DNA from: Bolinopsis microptera
Lineage: Eukaryota > Ctenophora > Tentaculata > Lobata > Bolinopsidae
Direction: 5' to 3'
Length of the DNA: 64,000 bases
NCBI RefSeq assembly: GCF_026151205.1
Contig: NC_087072.1
Coordinates: 850,375-914,374, forward strand
Shown: piece after piece, positions 24,917-36,900 of the stretch
Position numbering within the stretch: the stretch's first letter is position 1
Layout of the letters: the number at the start of each line of letters is the position of its first letter
Translations under genes and position numbers: made by a program
The notes under the pieces: model-generated
What the model saw: only the letters and a program-made list of their open reading frames with translations
The model's database searches: none
What the model was told of the DNA's origin: nothing

Positions 24917-27900
24917 CTCCTCTTCCTCCTCCTCCTCCTCCTCCTCCTCTTCCACCTCCTCTTCCTCCTCCTTCTCATCCTCCTCCTCCTCCTCCTCCTT
25001 CTCATCTTCCTCCTCATCCTCCTCCTCCTCCTCCCCTTCCTCTTCCTCCTTCTCATTTTCCTCCTCATCCTCCTCCTCCTCCTCCTTCTCCCCATCCTCC
25101 TCAGTCCTTCTCTTCACAGTCCTCTTCAACCTCCTCCTCTTCAGTCCTACGCATCCTCCTCCCCTCAGTCCTCCTCAGTCATCACATGTACAATACCTTC
25201 TCAGTCCTCCTTCTCCCCATCCTCATCAAAACGGACAAAAACTGTTACGATAATAACATTTAGATCCTCCATCGGCCATCCCTCCTCCTCATCCTCCTCC
25301 TCCTCCTCCTCCTCCTCCTCCTCCTCCTCCTCCTCCTCATTTCTCCTCCTCCTTATCGTCCTTCTCAGTCCTCCTACTCATCCTCCTCCTCATCCTCCTC
25401 TTTATCAGTCCTCCTTCTCCTCAGTCCTCCTCTACCTCTTCCCCCTACTCCTCAGTCATCTTTTTCCTCAGACCTTCTCAACCTCCTCCTCTCCAGACCT
25501 CCTACGCATCCTCCTCCTCAGTCCTTCTCAGTCCTTGCACAAGACTGTACAGTACATTCTCAGTCCTCCTTATCCCCACCTTCATCCTCCTCCTCCTCAA
25601 AAACGGACAGAAAATGAGGAGGAGGAGTACTGAGAAGGAAGACGGCACTGAGGAGGACTGAGGAGGAGGAAGGCTGAGGAGGAGGAGGAGGTGGAAGTGG
25701 AGGAGGACTGAGTAGGAAGAAGAGGAGGAGGACAATGAGGACTGTGGAGAAGGAGGACTGAGGAGAAGGAAGAGGAGGAGGAGGACTGAGGAGAAGGGGG
25801 AGGACTGAGGAGGATGAGGACTGGGGAGGAGGAGGACTGAGGAGGACCGAGTATAAGTAGTAGGATGAGGATTGAGGAGGAGGAAGAGGAGGAATCAGGA
25901 CAGAGGAAGAGTAGAACTGACAATGTGTCTTACATACAAGGACTGAGGAGGAGGAGGACTAAAGAAGAGGAGGACCGAGGAAGATGTGGAGGAGGAGGAC
26001 TGAGGAGAAGGGGAGGACTGAGGAGGAGGAGGATGAGTAGGAGGACTGAAGAGGGGGAGGAGGAGGACTGAGAAAGACTGAGGATGAGGATTGAGGAGGA
26101 GGAGGAGGAAGAGGAAGAGAAGGGAGAGAACTGAAGAAGAGTAGAACTGAGAATGTGTCGCACATACAAGGACAGAGGAGGAGGAGGACAGAAGAAGAGG
26201 AGGACCATGGAATAGATTGAGGAGGAGGAGGCCTGGGGAGGAGGAGGATGAATAGGAAGAGGAGGAGGATGAGTAGGAGGACCGAAGAGGGGGAGGAGGA
26301 GGAGGAGGACTGAGAAAGACTGAGGAGGAGGATGAGGATTGAGGCCTGAGGAGGAGAAGGAGGAAGAGAAGGGGAAGAACTGAAGAAGAGTAGAACCGAG
26401 AATGTGCCGTACATACAATTACTGAGGAGGAAGAGGATGACTGAGGAAGAGGAGGACTGAGTAAGAGGTAAAGGAGGAGGAGAACTGGTGAGGAGGAGGA
26501 TGAAGAGGAAGAGGAGGAGGATGAGTAGGAGGACCGAAGAGGAGAAGGAGGAGGACTGAGAAAGACTGAGAAAGACTGAGGAGGAGAATGAGGATTGAGG
26601 ACTGAGGAGGAGAAGGGGGAAGAGAAGGGAGAAAACTGAAGAAGAGTAGAACTGAGAATGTGTCGTACATACAAGGACTGAGGAGGAAGAGGATGACTGA
26701 AGAGGAGGAGGACTGAGGAAGAGGAGGACTGAGGAATAAGTGGAGGAGGAGGAGAACTGGGGAGGAGGAGGATAAAGAGGAAAAGAAGGACGGAATGGAA
26801 CTCATTTCTCCTCCTCCTTATCGTCCTTCTCAGTCCTCCTACTCATCCTCCTCCTCCTCAGTCCTCCCCTTCTCCTCAGTCCTCCTCCTCCACATCTTCT
26901 TCGGTCCTCCTCTTCTTTAGTCCTCCTCCTCCTCAGTCCTTGTATGTAAGACACATTGTCAGTTCTACTCTTCCTCTGTCCTGATTCCTCCTCTTCCTCC
27001 TCCTCAATCCTCATCCTACTACTTATACTCGGTCCTCCTCAGTCCTCCTCCTCCCCAGTCCTCATCCTCCTCAGTCCTCCCCCTTCTCCTCAGTCCTCCT
27101 CCTCCTCTTCCTTCTCCTCAGTCCTCCTTCTCCACAGTCCTCATTGTCCTCCTCCTCTTCTTCCTACTCAGTCCTCCTCCACTTCCACCTCCTCCTCCTG
27201 ATCCTCCTCAGCCTTCCTCCTCCTCAGTCCTCCTCAGTCCTCCTCAGTGCCGTCTTCCTTCTCAGTACTCCTCCTCCTCATTTTCTAAAAACGGACAAAA
27301 TCGAACGGACAAAAACAAACATGAGCCCTGAAATCTCTCTGAAAATTATATTAATGATATATTTGTGTAACAGGGCTGTCTAAACCTTTACTTTTTTATA
27401 TATCTTGTCATCACTCCTGGAGTAATGGATATTACATCTTTATTTCAATAAATATAATAATCAATAAAATGGAATAGAATCTTGTCTTCTATTCAGCTCA
27501 CTCTTCTAAAAGCTCTCCCTCTACATTCTCAACCTCATTCTCAACTTCATCATCTTCCTCATCTTCCTCATCAACATCATCACCCCAGTCTTCATCATTG
27601 GTGGTGTGTGCAAGATTGAGGTCGAGTTCGTCAACAGGTATTGCTTTCTCATAATACCGTCCTCTGTGTCCTCTCACTGCTATCAAAACTGTTTTAAGTA
27701 GCTCAAACCTCAAACGACGTCTTAGATTCGCCATGATGAGGCTTTTGTCCCGGCTGGTCTTGGCTGCCAGAAGTGTTGCTACTCTTTTAAGGAACATGGT
27801 AGCCTGTGGGCTCATACCTCCGTTGGTAGAGAATACAAGACCATTGCAGGTTCCTTTTTCAATCTTTACACAGCGGTCTCCATATTTCCTTTCTTTCTCT

Positions 27901-30900
27901 CTCTCATGTTTATTGTACAACTTTTCTGGGGTGTCTTGATTAGTGTTGGATTTGGCTCCGGGCTGTAAAACCCTAATATCAAAAAATGCCATCTCCATCG
28001 GTGACCACAGACCTCTAGCTAGTCTCAACCTTTACTAGTTACTATTTCCTTCGAAATAGCTCAAAATGAATTTTTTGTTTTTTCTGTTATGGTTAAAGTA
28101 AATTTTTGAAAAAAACAAAAAACAAAAAAAATGTTATCTCCCCCTTATACATTACCTACTAACAATCATATCTGTCCCCTTTAGCAAAACCATGGGTCGT
28201 TCACGTGATGATTACTTTGATCATATTTTACCTAATCATTTCTATAGATTTAATATTATGCATGCGTTTTATTGCTCAGCAGCTGTTCAAAAGGATCAAA
28301 CTCAAATATAAGATAATTAATCATTTCACAGTAATAAGTTTGAAACATGTTTTCATCATACATTTAGCTCGTGTATGATTTAGTTACTTGGAGAGATAAA
28401 GATGTCCATTTTTCAATTTTCTCAATTTTCTCAATTCTGAAACACGATTTTTCCAAAATTGAGATTGATAAGATTGAGCTTCCTACCCCCCAATATTCGG
28501 TTTTTTATGTGTATAAGAAACCGTAAAAAAATGGGCGTGGCCGGAGGGGTCAGTTCCCGGCCGAGTTGGAACCTAAATTTTTTTTTGGTGCTTAGTTGGC
28601 CTATAGAGCAACTGATTAACATTGATTCCTGATTATTCGGAATAAAAAGTGTTTTGTGAACCACACTAATGGTAACTAGTAGTGTAACTATGGCAACTAG
28701 TGAGTCTCACAGTTGGTGTCTATGGTAACTAGTAGTGTAACTATGGCAACTAGTGAGTCTCACAGTTGGTGTCTATGGTAACTAGTAGTGTAACTATGGC
28801 AACTAGTGAGTCTCCCAGTTGGTGTCTCCCCCCCCCCTGATAGGCACCATGCTTATAAAGTTATATAGTTCAGTAGAATTAATTAACTTCTCACCAAACT
28901 GTGATGGAAGGCAGCAGATAAACATGACTCTATCTCTAAGTGCACGCTTCTTATAGAGTTATAGCTCTAAGTGCACGCTTCTGACAATGTGTCGCACAGT
29001 GTGCCCACTGTGTGTCAGGTATGACCGTCTAGATGAGTGAGAGTAGAATATTGTATATTAATTACTCAAATGACTGGCTCGTGGTCCTTCACTCGTTGGG
29101 GGAATGTTACTAGTTACCAGTCGGTGGTGTCCTTTACTTGTTGGGGGAATGTTACTAGTTACTAGTCGGTGGTGTCCTTTACTTGTTGGGGGAATGTTAC
29201 TAGTTACCAGTCGGTGGTGTCCTTTACTTGTTGGGGGAATGTTACTAGTTACCAGTCGGTGGTGTCCTTTACTCGTTGGGGGAATGTTACTAGTTACCAG
29301 TCGGTGGTGTCCTTTACTTGTTGGGAGAATGTTACTAGTTACCAGTCGGTGGTGAAAAGAAAGCAAGTAGACTAGTTCCTCTATCAAAAACACGTACTAT
29401 CAAATCACTATGTGTGAATACATATTAGGGAATTAAAATTCCACGATATGTTGTCGAAACAGCATGAAACCAGCAATTAGAATTAGTATATATAATTGGT
29501 GGTGAGGTGTGCTGTATGTTAATTCTAGGACACTTTGTTCTCGTTAAAGTATAAGTTTAAAACGTCCATATGCATTATGCATTGTTATGTACGCCATTAA
29601 TTGAACTAATTTTAGCCAATTTTCGATAAACATGTCTTGGGTTTGATCCAAAAATTGTAACAATTATATGAATTCGTTAAGTAAAGGTGTCAAAACTTTG
29701 GCTGGGTGATGATTGATTTCTCAAAGTGTATTTTAAAAGTGTATTGCTCCTTTATAAAGATATTTTGCAGGAGGACCAGCAGGACATGTACGAGTTCCTA
29801 GAAGATGATTACGATCCGAAGATAACGAAGGAAGAGAGGAGGGAGAGGAGGAGAGTGAAGATTCTTCAGCAGTACGAGGCAGCCAAAACAGAGGAACAAA
29901 CTCTTACTGCCGCTCTTCAAAAACATAAGACCAAGGTTGTTTATCATTATCGATACTAGTGGTAAAATTAAATAAGAAAATAGATCATTGCTATAAAACA
30001 ACAAGAGAAAAGTTGAATAATATGTAAGTTACAAAGAGAACCACAAAGAACTGTACTCGTGTTCGCTTATGTCTTTCACTGCGTATGGAATAGTAAATCA
30101 GCTCCAAAACGGAAAAATCGCAATTTTAAAGGATTTGTAAGCCTCCTGTTCTCAACTACAAATAGATATGGAACCCGTTTCAATCCATACGGCGGAGCTT
30201 ACAGCTGATACAATCAAATTACCATCCAGAAAAACCAACGGCATGCTATATCCGGCACATGTCCTCCTAATCAATCGTTTAAAAACCGTTTCCAAGTACT
30301 TAGTCACGGATATTATAAAGTCTTGATGGAAATCTAGACGACTAGTCACGCTACCCACGCATCACGCGTTTTTTCAAAGGCTTGGCTTTATACTTTACTA
30401 TTAACCGTTGTCCAATTTGAAAAACTCTGCTTCCTCGGCTAGAAATAGGTTCCTGCAACACTATCCAAACCATTACCCTCTGAATTTTGACCAAAAATTA
30501 TAATTAAAAGCGCTGAATCAAAATGTATTCCACCTTTAAAGATACAAAATTTCTTGATTTGTAAATTAAAGAACTTACATCAGCTGCCAATGCTATATCT
30601 GGACACGAGCACAAATACCGCCTAATTCAACCCGACCAACAACTAACAATAACTCCTGTTCAGCTGGAATCACTGCTGGGATTACTGGACCGGAATCTTA
30701 TTGACAGCATCAGGGTGATGCCTTCTCCACCCAATATGGTGAACAGTATCATGATGATATTCGTCAAGCTCCTCCAGTGTGAGAAGAAACTTCCCGAAGA
30801 GTTACCCACTCCAGTGGTAAGAACTCTCAATATCTATTTATGTTTATTTTGTCAATTATGTTGTCCTTTATGTTTATTTATTTCCAGAATGTTTATGTTG

Positions 30901-33900
30901 TCGATTTGCTCCACTTCAAAATACAGGCCCTGTAATATTCCCATCTCAGATAGAAGAAGAGACGCTAACACCAGCAGAAACACCTCGAGATAGGCGCAAA
31001 ACAAAAGCAAGGATTAAAGTACCGCCAGTGATAAAGCCAGTAGAGGCAGATAAGAAGGACAAGAAAGAGCGAGACCAATGGCTGGTAGTCCAGGGGACTC
31101 TGCAGGACTCTCAGGGGATAAGGGACGCTATATCAGCGCTGAAGTGGCAGGAGGGTCTGTCTCCTAAAACTGTGGAGACAGTGCAGAATCTCATGAAGAA
31201 GGCGGCCGGTATGTGAAGCTTACTTTACTATTTTTTTAAATCAATAAACTTTCAAATTGTTACACAAAATATACATCATTTTATTTCAAAGAAAATTCGC
31301 CGAATGACCTTAAATGCCTTGACAAGTGACCGAGTGTAAACAAAATTAGGGACACCGAAACACCAGTTGACCAGTAAACTGGTCATAGCAATTACATCGG
31401 GCCCTAATTAATCAGCTCATTCCTAAACTCGCGTATTAAATTGTTGTTTTGTCCGAATTGTTCAAGTGCTAATGGAAGAGTTTGTTCACAGAGGCTCACT
31501 CGGAACTTCTAGTGGTTGAAGAGGCTCCTCCACCGGTCTCTATCTTAGATCGTAGACAATCAATAGATGCAGGAATGGGGGTTCCAGGATTAGGTATTGG
31601 CGGTCAATGTGAAGTGGTGTTTGTCAGTGTCATTATTTTCAGTGGGATTGTGAGCACTTTTTATTGTATGGTTATCTTATCTTTCAGTGTGGGTAATCTG
31701 AAAATAGAAAGCACATTTTGGTTTCAGAATAATATACAGGAATAAAACTTTACTGAGCGTTTCAGTTTTAAACTCAAGCGTGCGGTTTTGATACTGAATA
31801 TTCTGAGGGTTTTGGGTTCTACTTATAAATTCTCGTGAATTTTAAGTCCTAAAATTAACATTATCTCCCCTAGCTGATCGAAGTGTAGGAAAACTAGACG
31901 AAGCAGCAGTGACCCACGCGTCTGAGAAAGTAGGTTTTATCTACAAGTACATGTTAGCCCTGCTGGCGTACCATCACGCGTACGGACCTGTAACTATCGC
32001 ACAGGAACACACTCTCAGTCTGGAAGCTCTTCTCAAGGTAAGTAACCATGGTAACCACATAGTAACTACATAGTAACCACATGCTAGCCCTGCTGGAGGC
32101 TCTTCTCAAGGTGAGACTTCTTGGGGAAGACTGGAATGCAATTGATGTGTATATGTTATACATTAATCAAACACCTTACATTACGATATTAAAATGTTCG
32201 CTTGCGAGGCATGCAGATTCGGAAAAGATCGCAAAAATTTGAAAATGTTGATATCGTATCAGTTCTGATACTTCTAAGATGGCTGATTATGGATTATAAG
32301 CTAATGTTAAGCTTAGATTAAGATCTTATGACTAAAATTGTGCAGGAAATAGAAAAAGAAGAGCAACTAGCGAAGGAAGCAGCAGAGCAGGCCACCAAAG
32401 AGGACGGTCTCACTGAAGAAGCTGTGGCGAACCTGCAGATCGAGATTAAATCCCTGCAAGAGAAATACGAGCAAGCGGTAGTGAAGAAGAGGTCCTTACA
32501 AACAGACTGTCAGAACATCCGCGAGAAGCTGAGAGCCATGTCCTCCCTGACCTCTGTGCTGAAGAGTCAGAGAGAACAATGGACTGAGGTAGTGAGTGAG
32601 CACCAGAGTCACCTCACTGTTATTGCTAACTGCGTCCTGGCTGCTGCTTTCCTCGCCTACTGTGGCTCTCTTATAGGTACCGGGGTTTTTTAATGCCATT
32701 TTTCCCTGTAAATCATATTGGAATATTCTGGACTGAAAAAGAACTTATCTTATCTAGATTACACTTGCTAGCACTGTAACTTTAGTATTATTGGTACAAC
32801 AGAAACTAACCACATAGTCAAGTAGTAACATGTCCTTCTTCTTTTCAGGAGAGCGCAGAAAAGCTCTGTTTGATTGCATTAAGGACGCGTGTAAAGATCT
32901 AGGAGGAGAGGGCCACATTATAGAACAAGAGGAAATAGTGGACTTCATTACGGGGCCCACCCTCAAGTACCAGTGGACTTCCCAGCTTCTCCCCAGAGAG
33001 TCGAACTTCATGGAAAATACCATGCTCGCTACTCACACCCTCATACCTCAGTTAGTTTACAGAAGTAAAGTTAATAAGTAAGTAGAAATCACACTCCCTC
33101 TTGGCAACTTTCTGTATTCTTTACATTTTCAAATCCTTTAAAAAGATCTTATCTTCGTTATCCACGTTTAGGTGGTTGCTGATATTCGATAGTGAGGGTA
33201 TAAGTGAGCACTGGTTGAAGACACTGCACGGTCAGAACGATGTGGTGACTATTTCCTACTACAGTACCGGTCTCAAGAATACACTGGAAACTGCTATATC
33301 TGAAGGTGAATTAGAGGGGGTGCTTTATTGAAGAGTTCTTGTAACATAGTAGCAGGAGCTTTCAAAAAACATGTTTCAATCGTCTTCAGTTCTATATCAG
33401 TTTTCTATATCAGCTTACCAAGGCTATTTAATATGAACTTGGTAAGAAATTGTGGTCGCAAAACTAGCTAATTCCAAAGAGGAATGTTAGTTGTAAAACT
33501 TGATAACCCTCAGGAAAGATCCTAGTAGTAACAGAGGCAGACGACAACCTGATCAGTGAAGATAGCAGATTTAAGGACCTCATCTCTAAAAGTGCTGACT
33601 TCTTGGTCAAACAGGACCCAATCAAGATATTCGTGAGTTATAGTACTATAGTACTACTATTACTAATATGTAGTATACGAGATTGAACTATTACGTTCTG
33701 CAATAAGACAAAGTGGGAAATAATATGACTCCTCAAGATTAAAAGACCATACTCTAACACTCCACCATACTCTAACACTCCACCATACTCTAACACTCCA
33801 CCATACTCTAACACTCCACCATACTCTAACACTCCACCATACTCTAACTAACACTGTTATAACACCTTATCTCTACCGCCAGGTATCAGAAAAGGAGGTG

Positions 33901-36900
33901 GTGGGAGTACCCGGGTTCAAGCTATACATCGTGTGCAACAAGAAACCCACAAACCACCTCCTCATCTCCAACACCAGACTCCTCAACCTCACCCCTACTC
34001 TGGACGGGTTCACGGAGTTCTTCCTCCAACACTTCCTCGCTATTGAGAAGAACCGGTTACAGGAGGATCAGGTACCAACTGGGGATATTTAGCGCACAAA
34101 GTCTGCCTACAAAGTCTGCACCTTGTACAAAATATATGAATGTTTCCTCTAGATAGTTTTAAAATGAGTTAGATCTGGTAAATTCGAATGTTACGATCGT
34201 TTTCTTCAACGCCTAACACCCACAGTTACCATAGTTACACTACTAGTTACCATAGTTACACTGCCATAGTTACACTACTAGTTATCATAGTTACACTACT
34301 AACAGTAACACCCACAGAAAAAGTTTGGACAAGAAGTATCTGAGTACATGAAGTCGAGCAGTGAATCGGAGGCGGAGATACTAAAATGTTTAGCTGAGTC
34401 CAGAGAAACCCTCCTGGCAGATACTCCAGCTATCAAGAAACTCCTCAACATGAAGAAGTACCACACTGAAGCACTTGAGAATCTGGAGAACGCCAGGAAC
34501 TCCGAGGCGAACGTGCTGAAATCAAGAGAGGTGTACCGACCCCTGGCCGTCAGAGCGGCCGTCATCTACAGGACCTCTATGTTGATGTCCCGGATAAACC
34601 CCATGTACCAGTGGTCCCTTCTCCAGTTCCTACCCGTGTTTCTCCAGTTCCTACCGGAGAACGCCAGGAACTCCGAGGCGAACGTGCTGAAATCAAGAGA
34701 GGTGTACCGACCCCTGGCCGTCAGAGCGGCCGTCATCTACAGGACCTCTATGTTGATGTCCCGGATAAACCCCATGTACCAGTGGTCCCTTCTCCAGTTC
34801 CTACCCGTGTTCGAGTCCTCTGTTAAACAGAGTGATAGGTAAGTGTTGCTAAAGAGGGGGATTGTGTTCGAGTCCTCTGTTAAACAGAGTGATAGGTAAG
34901 TGTTGCTAAAGAGGGGGTTCGAGTCCTCTGTTAAACAGAGTGATAGGTAAGTGTTGCTAAAGAGGGGGATTTATCATGTCCTCTGTTAAACAGAGTGATA
35001 GGTAAGTGTTGCTAAAGAGGGGGATTTATCATGTTGTGAGAGGATATATTGCCTGTGTTCGAGTCCTCTGTTAAACAGAGTGATAGGTAAGTGTTGCTAA
35101 AGAGGGGGATTTATCATGTTGTGAGAGGATATATTGATTTTTTATGAACTTAGAAATAAGGCCCATATAGTAACATGTGTACAGTTCCCAATCTTCTAGA
35201 ACCACAATCACCATGTTACTGGACCAGTTGACTGCTACTGCTTGTCTCACCTACATCAAGGGCTTGTTCGCTAACGACAAGGGAATATTCTCTCTGGCAG
35301 TCCTGCTCGAGGTAATTACAATTTGTAAATGTCCGAGAGATGATTTAGTAATAACGAACAAATTCAACACAAGTAATGAATAGCGAAATGAACGTAACGC
35401 TACGTTTGGCACGCTTATTGTGTTATGTGTTATTATCAGCATGAATAACACATAATTATACATTATAATACATTATACATGCTCATAAGTCATATTAGCA
35501 CAGTAATTGCTGTTCCCCCTCGTGTAACATGACATATTACAGATTGAGGATAGTGCGGGTAACGTTGGACCCGGTGAGCGGGAGTACCTCGTGGCTCCCA
35601 TCTCGGAGACCACCGCCAAATCCCTCCCTAGAACCGGCGGTCCTCCCTCCTCCAAGAGGAAAATATTCGAGTGGATGACGGACGAACAGTGGCAAAATTT
35701 ACAGGTAACGTTTTTAAAAGTCACAAATGTTATTAATGTCACAAATGTCTTCGAGAATGAAACTAAGATCTTCTGTTGTTGTGGTTGTGACTCGTCCCAA
35801 CTCCCAAATCTCTGATAGGAAAATAGTCCAACCAAATTTTGAGTGTATTAAATACGGGTGGTTACTGCAAGAGTAGTCACCAAGCATTTCTATAACACTG
35901 CAGTTACAATACAATAATACCTAGTTACAATGTATAATACCATGTATTTGTATCAGGTTACAATGTATAATATCATGTATTTGTATAATGTATAATACCA
36001 TGTATTTGTACAATGTATAATACCATGTATTTGTACAATGTATAATACCATGTATTTGTACAATGTATAATAACATGTATTTGTATAATGTATAATACCA
36101 TGTATTTGTATAATGTATAATACCATGTACATAATACCATGTATTTGTATAATGTATAATACCATGTATTTGTATCAGGTGCTAGCTCACCACTGTTCCT
36201 GGTTTAGCGACGTGTTTGACAGGATGAACAAGGACAGTGCGGAGGTGAAGTGGAGACAGCTCAGTGAGTGTGATTCTCCGGAGACAGCCCCTCTTCCTGA
36301 TGTACTGGATCAGAGGTTTTACTGACTTTCACATTTCACCTGCTAATCTTACTTATATAAAGCGAGACGATATATATGGATCCGTACCATTTTACTGGCA
36401 CCACGGCATCGACTTTAACGCAACTTAAACGGGTTCCTGCTAGTCTATACAATTCTCTGATCCTTATTACCATTAACATTTCACCTGCTAATCTATACAA
36501 TTCTCTTACCATCAATTCCTGATCCTTATTATTTCTGATCCTGATTATGGTTGGAAATCCACAAGTTCAAATCTATGCTAATAATATCATTTACATTTCC
36601 AGGGTAACGAAAGTGCAGCATCTAATGCTTATCCGAGCTGTGAGACCTGTTAGGTTTATCACTGCCGCCCTAAAGTTCGCTTCAGATCTGATCGGGAAGA
36701 AGGTGATCTCGGATAACTCAATAGATCTGGGGTCTATTGTGAAGACTATGTCAGCCAGAACTCCCATACTGCTTCTTTACAGAGATGAACCTGAAAATGC
36801 AAGGTTCTTAATCACTGATCTGGCTTGCAAGAGACAGGTAATATCAGATATATTACTATGTTTACTGCAGTACACTACAATTTAGATATATCTACTACTT

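Larger units (their letters stand above)
21751..28666. mobile_element. 6.9 kb DNA transposon with long terminal inverted repeats, TA target duplication
   Basis: Left end GTGTGGTTCACAAAAC at 21751 and its reverse complement ending 28666, each flanked by TA (21749-21750; 28667-28668). The inverted repeat spans 21751-21924 and, beyond a secondary insertion, 23898 to about 23970. It pairs with about 28405-28666. The interior holds TCC/GGA microsatellite palindromes (24478-27300) and a 5'-truncated minus-strand ORF (27498-28028). No complete transposase is visible, so the element is probably non-autonomous or decayed. Confidence 0.8.

Noticed and set aside
24721..27201. Poly-Pro, poly-Leu, Ser-rich and Glu/Arg-rich frames
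   Set aside because: Low-complexity TCC/GGA microsatellite read in different frames.
29058..29393. 111-codon minus-strand frame at 29058-29393
   Set aside because: Repeat-derived, from the 45-bp minisatellite.
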